DNA from: Pristionchus mayeri
Lineage: Eukaryota; Nematoda; Chromadorea; Rhabditida; Neodiplogasteridae
Length of the DNA stretch: 64,000 bases
Assembly: GCA_036245805.1 (NCBI GenBank)
Contig: BTRK01000002.1
Coordinates: forward strand, 35,322,661 to 35,386,660
Reading direction: 5' to 3'
In this document: positions 32,121 through 42,160 of the stretch, piece after piece
Position numbering within the stretch: the first letter of the stretch is position 1
Layout: the number at the start of each line of letters is the position of its first letter
The notes under the pieces: model-generated
Told to the model about the DNA's origin: nothing
Seen by the model: only the letters and a program-made list of their open reading frames with translations
The model's database searches: none
Made by a program: the position numbers and the translations under genes

Positions 32121-32213
32121 GAGCAATGGTCTGACTCTCTTCGGTTTGTACGCTCTCTCACCGGTCAGAGAGACGAGACAACGTGCAAACTGAAGAGAGT
32201 CAGACGATTGCTC
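32121..32213. repeat. CTCTCTCG-core hairpin, copy H4
   Basis: Arms GAGCAATGGTCTGACTCTCT and, inverted, GAGCAATCGTCTGACTCTCT enclose a core GCTCTCTCACCGGTCAGAGAG. The arms are the same as those at 51963-52045; the core is in the opposite arrangement, suggesting inversion of the middle. Confidence 0.75.
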
Positions 32214-32269
32214 TTCTTTCTACACACTCTCTCACAGATCAAACCCGTGATAGAGCACACCTATGAAGA

Positions 32270-33569
32270 GGCGTGATCGGATGATAACTATGACGTCATA
32301 CCGCCTATGCTATTAGGTTGTAACATAAGTTTTGTCGCATTTCGGAGGTTCACAATATTTCCATGAAGGATACTTCTCAAACATTATCAATGCCTGACCT
32401 CCTAGTATATGTTTGGGGTGTTCATGCACATTCAAACCATAGGGTAGAGCTGAACTGCGCACGCTGGCTATGCGAAAAATATTAATATGAACTGATTTAT
32501 ATTTGGTGCAGATTTTTTAAATTCGTTTGATCAGGTGCTAGCTCGCAGAGATGAATAATGAACCAAACTTCTACAGCATGGTGATATACCCCGTCAATGC
32601 TCTTTCAAAATATACGCCAGATATGGTGCTATGTTGAGCGGAATCAAAGATATACTTCACTGAGTGTAAGGTTAGCCGCTGATTCGTAGCCAACTTGACC
32701 AACTCTTCTGAATCCAGAATTGCAACAACAGTGACTAACATAAGTGCGTTCCAATTACCACTCATGGAGGTATAATTTATCATTAAACAAGTGAGAGAAA
32801 GAGCACTCCACTTGTGGGAAATTTGAATTTTTATTAATTTTTTATTAATTATTCAAAAGCTATTTATTTCCAAACTTATCCCAAGTAGATACTAGTAAGG
32901 GAAGGGTTTATGGTTAGGATGGACACAACAAATCAGATATTGAACATGTGTGCGAGGTAGGAATATGAACAGTGCCGATTTCATTAGTTTAATTTACATA
33001 CCATCGTTCTGAGCCACTTATCACAACAGAACCCAATCTACCCCAAACTTTGTCTGCATACTGACCACTTTTGGTGAACTATATTCCACCACTATTTGGA
33101 TCTGGATATCTATTGAGAAGAAAATTCGGCTTGCGAAAGTTTTCGCGACCGTCACCAACCATCCACATTATACAAACTCGTCTACATTTCTAGAACGATT
33201 TTCGTTTGTCATTATCCGTGAGTGGTTCAAAATTATGCACATATGTAGTACTTTACGCAAATCACACAAAATCGGCATAATTTATCCTTTTCAAGAAGAG
33301 CTGATGCGTGAAAATGATTTGTAATCCTTATCTCAGTACAACTTTGTCTGACTAATGTGCCTCCTCAACTGCCTTGACAGAACTGAAGTAAAGCGCGTAA
33401 GAAAGAGTATGAAGGACCTCACTGATGATGAATAACGAAATTGAGATTAAATTAATTCGAAGAATTTCTGAGGTTAAAATGCATAAGAGATTGGACGCGA
33501 CAAAACTTATGTTACAACCTGATACATCAAAGGCGGCATGACGTCATAGTTCTCATCCGACCTAGTGCC
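32270..33569. mobile_element. CRE-type MITE split by a mariner
   Basis: Left half 32270-32312 (GATCGGATGATAACTATGAC, GTCATACCGCC) and right half 33523-33569 (CATCAAAGGCGGCATGACGT ... CCTAGTGCC) rejoin to the usual palindrome if the mariner at 32313-33522 is removed. The mariner is therefore younger than this MITE. Confidence 0.85.
32313..33522. mobile_element. Non-autonomous mariner, 1.2 kb
   Basis: Ends TTAGGTTGTAACATAAGTTT and the inverse, flanked by TA at 32311-32312 and 33523-33524. The interior lacks transposase motifs. A minus frame at 32571-32783 starts with a hydrophobic stretch but has no partner exons. Confidence 0.85.
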
Positions 33570-34057
33570 GAAGGGGCATTTTCCACGAAGCCAACTCTAG
33601 AGATAGCTCTCTGACCTGGATACATTCCTGCTTCTGAGCAAAATGAGAAGGGGAAACTTCTCCGAGCAGCGACTCGATGATCACATCAACACGCAGTGCT
33701 CTGACATGATTTCATGATCTTTTGAAATATTCCCCATTTTGTGCTTCGTCATGTACAGAATGTTCAAGAAGATGTGATGAGGAGAGAGAAGGGGAAGGGG
33801 GGGGGGGTTGATCTTCCGAATCGGGTGGCACAAGGTCAATGATAGGGAACCTCGAGAAACGATCATTGATACGTTAGCTGAGAGCTGCCTCTCCTTCCCT
33901 AGCGATGCTCAGAGACTGAAATGCATTGAAGTCTGTGTTAAGGGTTGCTTAGTAACAGGGATGGGGATGGGCTTTTGAGAAGCTTTTTCTCCCCTTCCTT
34001 TGGAAGACTTCGACTTCCTCCCTCCGCTTTCATTTTTCATTTTTCAGATTAGTGATT

Positions 34058-36763
34058 ATGCGTTTCTTTCTCCTCTCCATCCTTCTGATATTAACCGATG
34101 CGGTAAGTTTACAAATAACTTCATAGGATGTTTGTCAAACTCCTCAGGAGGAGGCGCCCAAGTTGGAATCAGCCCTGCTTTATTCTTGGGTGCCCCCCCC
34201 CCCTAAAGTGATTTTACAAGTTCGATCCAAAGCATCACAAAGGGATGGATCCAACTTGCAATTGACTTTAGGGAATGGGGAGGCACCCAATGGTAAAACA
34301 GGGCTGATTCCAACTTGGGCGCCTTCCGCTGAGTCAATATCATGATTCACTTGAACTTATATTGTTTTCTATATTCATTATCGATAGCTCGACCTTACAC
34401 ACATGTTTTGGAAGCACTGATTGTAGTCTTAGTGAGACCGGAAGGGGAGACAAGAGTGGGTTGCTCATCGGACTGTTTTCATTGTCAAGCTCTTCTCAGG
34501 GCACTAGGTCTATATCAAAGTCCAGATGACGTCACAGTTCTCATCCGACCTAGTGCCTCTAATCAGATCTCTGAACTCTGTTTCGTGCGTCGTCAATCTT
34601 CCGTTCGCCGTGACGTCATTGCTGTCGCACCGACGATTTCGCAAATTGACTGCAACATCAAATGCGTCTATACTCCAGGCGTAAGCTCAATCGTTTGCCT
34701 TGAAAGCTTGCCAATTTACTTCTAATCATCTGATTTTTAATGCACAATTGTGCAATCATTCGAGTGCAATATGCCGAAACTTGTATCTTTCTTAGTATAA
34801 CTAATTATCTATTGCATCATTATGTTAAAATGATTTAGCAATTCAGTGCGAATCATGCATGTTCTACTCCGACAAAGGCAACTGCGTCATGCTCACTGCA
34901 GCAAGTGCTTCGCCTCCCGGCCAATGCCCGAGTGTCTATGTGTGCTTCGAGAAGTCGACTACTGGATGCCCTGGTTTCTTTTTCATGATATTTCCTATGT
35001 AAATATTTTCATGACATTATATTGTGTTGCTGGCATCATTATTAGCATAATGTTATCAGAGCAAGTGTCTCCCTTTTTTCTTCCGAATTTTGTATTTTTG
35101 GTGCCCCTGACATCCAAAGTTGCTCAATTCTCATACGGTATTTTGCAAAAAGTTGGGGATCTGTCGAGTCTAATCTACACATTTGTCCACTGCTTGTTTA
35201 ATTCCAGCCAGACAAATATGGATAAAAAAATTCAAAATAAAATAGTGAGAAACTTTTGCACCAACCTAATACTATCGCAGTGCAATGAAAACACACCATT
35301 TTAGTGCGAACATCTGTGCCAGTTGATCTCGACTTCACACCCGGATCCTGCGTGTCTGATTCGGATATCATCGGTCCTCCGGAAATTAGAGTGGCACAAC
35401 CCTGTGGAATGTCTGCTGACCGAGAAAAGAGAGCTATATAGTAAGTAGAGTTTGTTTAATTCGGTGCGGGTATTTCGGATCCGACCGGATAATAGAAAAT
35501 AACGACTACGAATGAGTATTGCCGGGATAGTTCGATAACGTTTCTCACCGCAAAAGCGATTATAAATGATGCGTAAATACGATTTGGATTCAACTATCAT
35601 TCCGCGCTCTCGGGTCTCAAGTTGAGAGTCTCAACTATCCCGGTTATCTTTGCATTGAAAACTATGATATTAAGTATGTAGATGCATTATAGTTTCAGTA
35701 CAATTTAATATATGTTACGATTTGTATTTTGTTTTCGTGGAACATGTGTATGTGTATTCACCTGGAGATCATATCAAACTGTCTGAAACATTTTACATGC
35801 CGCATCAGTATTTAACACTAGAGTTATCCGTAGAATTATTCACATTCTCAGTGCCATGCTCCACGATGGAACTCGTATAACTCTTGAGAACAGTAAATAT
35901 GGCTTCATTGGATGGAATCCTTATTTGGGTGAGATACACATTTTTTTAAAAATATTGTTTTTCGATCCATTGATAGGTGGTAATAAAAAAAAACTCCGGC
36001 AGTTTATTTATATTGTTCTTGTATTACATAATTTACGTTTTTATTGCAAATTATAATTTTATCGTTTTTATTGTAAATAACGATTAAAAAGTTATCCGAT
36101 TAAAAAGTTATGACATTGGACTCACTTAGTTCTAAAAATGTGACGAAATCTCACCAACGTTCGTTTGAAAAAAAACAACAACAAAATGTATATATTTCTA
36201 TAGTTCCTGCCCATGTTAAAGAGAGATATGCTGAATCAATTCCAACGAGCAGTAATTAAATCACAACTACCCAAAAATCACGAACATATTTGAATTGACG
36301 TCAGCGTCTGATCACTCCCGCTTTTTATTATTTTTGTGAACCCTCACTCACTTTGTGTTTATCCAGCACTCGCGCCAATTCACATATTCATGGTTGTTCT
36401 GTAACTATACTGCAAATTAGGTTCATGGTACTTCGAGATGTACCGGCAGCAGCTCTACTTTCAGTCGGCAAAGTGTGTTCGGCCTCCCGTAATTGGTAAT
36501 CTTTTTAGAGTAGAGATTGCAAATATGATAATCATACAATTAAAAAAAATTTAAAAAATGAAATGGTTAACCGGTAATTAGAAACATTTTTCTAACCTTT
36601 AAATTTCGATCTCAAATTCGTTAATTCAGCTCGTGCTCCCGAATGCGAGTGTGCTGCAATCGAAACAGCTCAGCCCATGTTGCCTAACAAAATTGCGCAC
36701 CCGAGTGCGCAACCACGAACCGACGGAACAGATCCAGTTTGCTCAACGCAAAATATTCAGTGA
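34058..36763 (+). CDS. Cysteine-rich secreted protein, nematode family (copy 2, 235 aa)
   Basis: Exons 34058-34102, 34567-34680, 34847-34973, 35305-35440, 35852-35928, 36421-36495, 36630-36763; every phase fits and the stop is TGA. Signal peptide MRFFLLSILLILTDA. Then ISELCFVRRQSSVRRDV, a Cys block CESCMFYSDKGNC with PPGQCP, FTPGSC, MLHDGTRITLENSKYGF, GSWYFEMYRQQLYFQ and a C-terminal ECECA. There are about a dozen cysteines, no transmembrane helix after the signal, and no recognised domain. It is paralogous to the minus-strand gene at 18074-23958. Its intron 1 carries a 176-bp foldback and a CRE-type MITE whose end abuts the exon-2 acceptor; intron 3 carries a mariner MITE. Function unknown. 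Confidence 0.9.
34151..34326. mobile_element. Small foldback MITE in intron 1
   Basis: Ends GAGGCGCCCAAGTTGGAATC and, inverted, AAGGCGCCCAAGTTGGAATC. A C-run lies in the left arm at about 34193. It is wholly inside intron 1 of the cysteine-rich gene. Confidence 0.8.
34499..34556. mobile_element. Palindromic CRE-type MITE, copy 4 (deletion derivative)
   Basis: GGCACTAGGTC is followed at once by the centre TATATCAAAG, then the full right arm TGACGTCACAGTTCTCATCC to CCTAGTGCC. It ends 10 bp before the exon at 34567, so the element replaces most of the normal acceptor upstream region. Confidence 0.75.
35052..35271. mobile_element. 220-bp mariner MITE in intron 3
   Basis: An internal deletion derivative of the mariner at 13380-14262. 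It shares GTCTCCCTTTTTTC, the block CAATTCTCATACGGT, and the right end GAGAAACTTTTGCACCAACC. The left terminal repeat is degraded. Confidence 0.8.
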
Positions 36764-37040
36764 GAATATAGAGATTCATTTGCCCGATTAGCACATAATA
36801 CATGTTCTACAGTCCTGTTGTGTCCCACCGAGCCACCCCCGGGTTACTCGGGATGACGCATGTTCACGGTGGGACGCAAAAGGACTTTATATATAGAAAT
36901 AAACGTAGCCTCTTCAGGATGTATTTTAAGCGTGAGAGGGTGCCGAGCGGAAGTCCACAGCATGTGCGTTTGCATTTTTTTATAGCACGCATTTCAAATT
37001 TTTAAAAATATTTATTATTTATTATTTAAACAATTTCGAG
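36764..37040. repeat. Intergenic with Helitron-like short repeat
   Basis: At 36800-36900 the minus strand reads TCTATATATAAAGTCC and TTTTGCGTCCCACCGTG, with GGTGGGAC/GTCCCACC inverted repeats. The start resembles the TCTATACCTATATATAAAG Helitron 5' end, but I cannot place a 3' end. No gene. Confidence 0.35.
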
Positions 37041-37160
37041 TCCTTCGCGTCGGCGGGTGCCTCACTCTATTGTGCGATGGGCGAGTGGCTGCTGCATACT
37101 ATATTTGGCGCCACCATGTACAATGAGGCGACCGTGCTCGCCGTGACGTGTCTGCAGTAG
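37041..37160 (+). pseudogene. Orphan terminal-exon fragment
   Basis: Open to a TAG. It reads ASLYCAMGEWLLHTIFGATM and then NEATVLAVTCLQ. A second copy at 45911-46040 encodes the same peptide but is split by a T-rich stretch. No upstream exon can be linked to either copy. Conservation of the protein between the two suggests a former gene end, duplicated together with the lysozyme 3' flank. Family not recognised. Confidence 0.5.
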
Positions 37161-37827
37161 ACATTAGTACCATAACCAGCTTTTTTTTCTTAAAAACACA
37201 TTTCATATATATCAATCTATCTTTATTTCATAATAGTGTACCTTCACATGTATTATTATTAGAATATGTAAGCACTTACATCATTTTGCTAATAAATCAT
37301 TTTCGGATAAATATTCGTGCTACGTTCTTTCGAGATCAAATCGAATCTTGAGAAAAGCAGTCTTGAAAATTGTATCTGTAGTGTACTCCGTGCACTATTT
37401 ACAAAACCCACTGCGACAAATTCAGCAAAACATTGCATTCCGCAATTACTATTTGCATAAACAATTAGAGCCTCCTCGGAGAACGGCACAACTGTGGGCG
37501 GGTCAACGGATGGCCAACATTTTGATAATTGTCAATTTATTTTTCAAGCGTAGGTTTCAAAGGCACTCTGAGGGTCGAAAAATTCAATATAATAGAATAA
37601 CATGATGTATAGTTTTTCTGAGGTATTTTCATATTGCAGAAACATGCAAGCACATACCGATTTAAACAAATATGAATTTGCTTTCAAGTGGAGTAATATT
37701 TCTTAGGAGCTAGCTGATTTGTTTGATGTAAACGCAGGACAGATTATGGAACGCACTGGGCGCATCATGGGGTGATGAAATGGAAACATTTATTTTGAAA
37801 TATCTACAATCATTTCTCCACCGATCT
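37161..37827. pseudogene. 3' flank of lysozyme 1 with decayed coding relic
   Basis: On the minus strand, about 37460-37620 aligns with the better-preserved relic at 46331-46588 (FYDIDFFPQ versus FYYIEFFDPQ; PSIDPYAVVTFS versus PSVDPPTVVPFS) but has two stops. Together with the fragment at 37041 it marks a segmental duplication of the lysozyme gene and its 3' flank. Confidence 0.5.
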
Positions 37828-40800
37828 TCACAATCCGATGGAGCCAACAATGACGGACTTCTCGGTTTCGAGTGCATCCGCGCGATTAGCTCGGATCATC
37901 GAGGTGGCAGCGTTGAGCGTGTAGACGTCTCTGGAAATGCATACTCTATAATTGTGTTGTATTTCTCACAGTCTTTCGAAATTGAAGGATGTTTTGCATA
38001 TATTCGGATAATTATATTAATACCAGCCGATAGCGCGCGCCTCGGCGCGCGCTATCGACTGGCGTTCTCCGGGATGTCTTCTTAGCCTCGTCTTATTTAT
38101 TTCGGATGCAAAATCTCTCTCTCAAACTCCATTAACGTCTCTCCCTCCCTCTCTCCCACGCTCCATCCCTCTCTTTCATTATCTCCCTCTCCCTATTTCT
38201 CCAACTCTCTCTCTCCCTCTCTCACCCTCCCTCTCAAACAATCTCACTCCCTCACCCTCTAACATCTCCAAATCCCTCACCCTCAAACCTCTCCCTCTCC
38301 AACTCTATCATCCTCTAACCTCTCCCTCTCCAATTTCCTCACCCTCTAACCTCTCCCTCTCAATTCCTATCCCCCTTCCTCTCCTTCTCTCCATCTCTCC
38401 CCTTCTCTTCCTCTCTCCCTTTCTCCCTCTCTCTTCCTCTCCCCCTCTCCGTCTCTCTCTCCCTCTAAATTCTCTCTCCCTCTCGAACATTCTAGAAACA
38501 TTCTAGAAGCTTTGGAACATTTTCGAACTTTCTGGAACATTCTAGAAGCTTTGGATCATTTTCCAACTTTCTGGAACATTCTAGAAGCTTTGGATCATTT
38601 TCGAACTTTCTGGAACATTCTAGAAGGTTTGGAATATTTTCGAGCTTTCTGGAACATTCTAGAAGCTTTGGATCATTTTCGAACTTTCTGTAACATTCTA
38701 GAAGCTTTGGATCATTTTCGAACTTTCTGGAACATTCTAGAAGCTTTGGATCATTTTCGAACTTTCTGGAACATTCTAGAAGCTTTGGAACATTTTCGAA
38801 CTTTCTGGAACATTCTAGAAGCTTTGGAACATTTTCGAACTTTCTGGAACATTCTAGAAGCTTTGGAACATTTTCGAACTTTCTGGAACATTCTAGAAGC
38901 TTTGGAACATTTTCGAACTTTCTGGAACATTCTAGAAGCTTTGGAACATTTTCGAACTTTCTGGAACATTCTAGAAGCTTTGGATCATTTTCGAACTTTC
39001 TGGAACATTCTAGAAGCTTTGGATCATTTTCGAACTTTCTGGAACATTCTAGAAGCTTTGGAACATTTTCGAACTTTCTGGAACATTCTAGAAGCTTTGG
39101 AACATTTTCGAACGTTCAGGAACATTCTAGAAGCTTTGACCCATAGCTAATTATCGATTGGTATACTGTAGTCGTCCTAATGTTAATTATTTATTGGCAT
39201 AGTTTAGATCATAGATCAAAGATCAAAATCATAAATCTGACCCACCGAATAAGAGGTAACCCAAGGTTAATTATCGATTGATATACGGTAGTTGCCCCAA
39301 TGCTAATTATTGATTGGCATACGGTAATTCAAAGATCAAAGATCAAAATCATAAATCTGACCCACGGAATAAGAGGTGACCCATGGCTGATTATCGATTG
39401 GTATACGGTAATTGAAGCAATGGTAATAATTGATTGGTATACGGTAATTCAAAGATCAAATGTCAAAATCATAAATCTGACCCACGGAATAAGAGGTGAC
39501 CCATGGCTAATTATCGATTGGTATACTGTAGTGGACCCTTCCTAACGTCATCCATCCCTCTCCTACCTATTTCGCAATCCGGACACACGGACGGAACCTG
39601 CGCTTTATATATAGGTATTGATTACAATTTACCTGTTAAGAGTCTGTCCGCAGACGCTCTCGTTCTGGGCGAACTGCTTGACAGCCGCGCTGGACCACTG
39701 ACCTGAAATATCCGATTATAAAAATGACAAGTTCCAAAAAAAGATCGACCCTATCGATAGCAGTTCATTACATTATTGAGCATTTGCATTGCGAGAATGT
39801 TGTCTTATATCGTATCCTAGTGTGCAAATAGGAAGATGAACAAACTGACCGAAGGGACGGAAGTCGGTGAAGTTGGGAGAGGACTCGCCGTTGGGGCCCT
39901 GTCCGAACACGGACCAGTACCTGCAACAGTAAGTTCGTATAACTGACAGCCCGCGATATCAGCAGAACACTCCCGAATGCGCAATGGGAGATGTAATCAT
40001 GGTAGATGATTTACTAAATCCGCTTGATTGAATTTGACCAGAAATAGTATGAAGTGACGGAACTGAGTCCGATGATAACTATGACGTCATGAAGTCTATG
40101 ACGTCATCCTTTGAGATATCAAAGTCAGCATGACGTCATGTTTATCATTCGACCTAGTACCGAAATAACTCACCAGAGTCTGACGTCAGCTCCAAGTCCG
40201 GCGGCGTTGTTGGTGATCTGCTGCCAGTCGTAGTTGTTCGTGTAGATGCCCGTGGTGATGCCGTTGGTCTACAATTGAATTATTTGTTGATGTAATGATG
40301 AAGCACATAGTTTGCACAAACAACGGAAAATTATTCATGGACGGAATTACAATTATCATCGCTCGGAATCACTCTTTGGCATCACTTCCGCTGATCGTTG
40401 CGCACAAAAAAAACGCACGACATATATTTGAGACCGATGAAAGCCATTGATAAAGCACCAAAAAAACAGCGTACAAACTACTTTGACCTTTATATTTCCT
40501 CATTTGCTTTCAATTTCACACAAAGAGTTTGAGAAATGAATTCAAACGCTAAACTATCACAGTGCAGCCGCAAGGGCCTAGTACCAATTTCATATAGAAA
40601 ATTTACACTGGGAGAGGTTTTACGACTCACCCTGAATCTAGCGATAACAGCTTGGATGAATTTGAGGTTCTTTGTCTGGTCCTTGTTCCAGTTCAGGGGA
40701 GAGGTTACCTACAATCATTAATTCGTTAACTGATTAATTAGTGAATTGATAAAATTAACTAATTAGCAGCATACCTGCAGCCACAGAGAGCGCACTTGGA

Positions 40801-41521
40801 CACCGCCGTTCTTGAAGGCCTTGACGAGTTCGTCGACTTGGGAGTTGGCGGACTTGGAGCTCGTGGGGTTGGCAGTCATGTACACCTCGGTTCCCAGACC
40901 GGCTGAAATGGTGAATAAACGGAATCGGGCGTTGGATTCAGGTGCTTGCAAAATACTATGTACATGATAGGATAGGATGGAGTACTTCACAAGGTAACGT
41001 GGATGAATGTATCGGTCATATGTTAAGACAGATGACGAATTCGCTATCATTCATAACAGTGAATGAGTCCCCATGAACTACTCATAATAACTTTCAGTAA
41101 AATCGATGCACAGCCAGAATATGATATTTCACGAATCTATTTGACAACTCACCATAGAACGCGGGGCTGATATTGTTGATGCCAGCGGTGTCGACGGCTC
41201 CCGATCCATCAGGCTTGTACACCCTGAGGAATACGGTAGAGTAGGAATTGCTCTTGAGGCAGGAGAAGACGTTCGAGGGGCCGACTTGGGCGATGTCTAC
41301 CGCGTAGGAGTACTGCTGCAGAAATGGGCCGGTTAAGACTAGAACCGGTCTTTTGTACTTTTTTTTCCAGTGAAATTCCGATAAGTTTCTCTACCGGACA
41401 CGCGTTGAGAGAGTGTAGACAATTGTTGAAAATTTAAATAACCATAATTTAAGGATAAAAAAAAACAAACCGCAGTGGCAGCCACAAAAATAATTGAGAG
41501 GAGCGTAAGCTGACGAATCAT
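37828..41521 (-). CDS. GH25 lysozyme 1 (LYS type, 252 aa)
   Basis: Exons 41521-41471, 41315-41153, 40902-40775, 40708-40631, 40268-40174, 39920-39850, 39702-39633, 37930-37828; all phases join and the stop is TGA. Signal peptide MIRQLTLLSIIFVAATA, then QYSYAVDI with the first-strand Asp, VFLRVYKPDG, GLGTEVYMT, VRSLWLQVTSPLNW, TGIYTNNYDWQQI, NFTDFRPFGQWS and a C-terminal VGSIGL. This matches the worm family of GH25 muramidases, which cleave peptidoglycan glycan chains in gut defence and digestion. I do not see the classical DxE pair in the central strand, where this subfamily reads LQVTS, so the catalytic set is uncertain. The last intron is enlarged to 1.7 kb by a Helitron full of heat-shock elements. 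First of a three-gene tandem array. Confidence 0.95.
38105..38482 (+). repeat. CT-rich low-complexity tract
   Basis: Degenerate CTCTCCCTCTC repeats making up the Helitron end next to its hairpin. The minus-strand frame over it is only Arg/Glu/Gly-rich translation of GAGAGG. Confidence 0.9.
38483..39138. repeat. 39-bp satellite built of heat-shock elements
   Basis: About 17 copies of a 39-bp unit of the form GGAACATTCTAGAAGCTTTG followed by GAACATTTTCGAACTTTCT. Each contains GAAnnTTCnnGAA (GAACATTCTAGAA), the HSF binding consensus, preceded in phase by TTTCTG, so inverted nGAAn pentamers run on. Because 39 is divisible by 3 the array gives a 212-codon open frame (repeating NILEALDHFRTFW), which I regard as accidental. 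Confidence 0.92.
39140..39540. repeat. 119-120-bp tandem repeat, about 3.4 units
   Basis: Units start near 39140, 39259, 39379 and 39499 with CCCATGGCTAATTATCGATT-like words and share AAAGATCAAAATCATAAATC and ACCCACGGAATAAGAGGTGA. They are part of the Helitron cargo. Confidence 0.85.
40067..40162. mobile_element. Palindromic CRE-type MITE, copy 5
   Basis: GTCCGATGATAACTATGACG, an internal duplication CTATGACGTCAT, then GCATGACGTCATGTTTATCA and TTCGACCTAGTACC. It lies in the intron of lysozyme 1 between the exons ending at 40174 and starting at 39920, 11 bp from the donor. Confidence 0.8.
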
Positions 41522-42160
41522 TGCAGACGATGAGTATTGCCTTCTCCAATCGCTGCATTTATAAGCGCTTCCTTTATCTGAGAACAGTGCCTAATCCGGC
41601 GCGCTAAAAATGTGCTTAGAATCATCATGTAGTCTTTCGTTTCTCTGATCAGTGATGGACCCTTAGAATTAGAGAGATAGTTCTCCCTCTCGATCCAGTT
41701 CCCTTATCAGTGCTTCTGCCGATTCGTGAATATCTCATTCATGACTCTCTCACGTGTTGTCTGACAGAGAAAATGCTACGAGGAATGAGGAGTGTCGGAC
41801 ACAATTCTGAACAATTCGAGATACATATTGGTACGCTTGACGTTAATTTGGTGTGGATCAGCGCGACCGGATGGGAGTGTCGAAAAGTTCAAACGATCTC
41901 GCCATGTTTCACAATATTTTGCAAACTGCTGACCACATAATTGGAACGGAATTTGATAAACTACAGAATGTGTCACTATTTTAATATTTCGTTTTCCTTT
42001 TCACGTATCAGATTGACATATTTACAGGAGTTATTAGTTTCGTTTTTTTTAAACATGCTGGAACAGTCGTCGTATGGAAATATTGACTATGTATATAATA
42101 CAAGGGGTTCTGGGTGTGTGCAGTTCACAGCGTGCAAAAGCTACACATAAACAGACATAT
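41522..42160. repeat. Upstream part of the lysozyme duplication
   Basis: This flank is homologous to 48575-49260. Shared words include CCTAATCCGGCGCGCT, AAAATGTGCTTAGA, ACGTTAATTTGGTGTGGATC and GATTGAATGT, so the duplicated block includes promoter and upstream DNA. Confidence 0.75.
41557..41580 (-). promoter_or_regulatory. GATA + TATA core promoter of lysozyme 1
   Basis: On the minus strand CAGATAAAGG is followed by GCGCTTATAAATGCAGCGAT. TATAAA lies about 36-42 bp before the ATG, and an AGATAA site lies just upstream of it. Intestinal genes in worms are typically driven through GATA factors of the ELT-2 type; here this is inferred from the motif and its conservation at the other two lysozymes. 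Confidence 0.65.

Larger units (their letters stand above)
38023..39621 (-). mobile_element. Helitron carrying heat-shock-element satellite
   Basis: Read on the minus strand it starts TCAATACCTATATATAAAGC and contains GTCCGGATTGCGAAAT as in the Helitron at 14280. It ends with the long hairpin CGATAGCGCGCGCC/GGCGCGCGCTATCG followed by GCTGG, then T. TC start, hairpin, CTRR-type end and A/T insertion site all fit. It lies in the last intron of lysozyme 1, 11 nt after the donor; without it the intron would be about 103 nt, similar to the paralogues. The interior is three tandem arrays; no Rep/helicase gene, so non-autonomous. Confidence 0.82.

Noticed and set aside
32571..32783. Minus frame starting MSGNWNALMLVTVVAIL, signal-peptide-like
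   Set aside because: It lies inside the mariner at 32313-33522 and has no partner exons or cysteine pattern.
34342..34725. 127-codon plus frame read through the exon at 34567
   Set aside because: Only 34567-34680 is coding; the rest is intron and MITE, as shown by the signal-peptide exon at 34058 and the exon-by-exon match to the paralogue.
38308..38490. Minus frame rich in Arg/Glu/Gly
   Set aside because: It is the translation of a CT-rich simple repeat.
38512..39150. 212-codon open frame with repeating NILEALDHFRTFW
   Set aside because: It is the translation of a 39-bp satellite of heat-shock elements; 39 is a multiple of three, so openness is automatic, and the opposite strand is also open.
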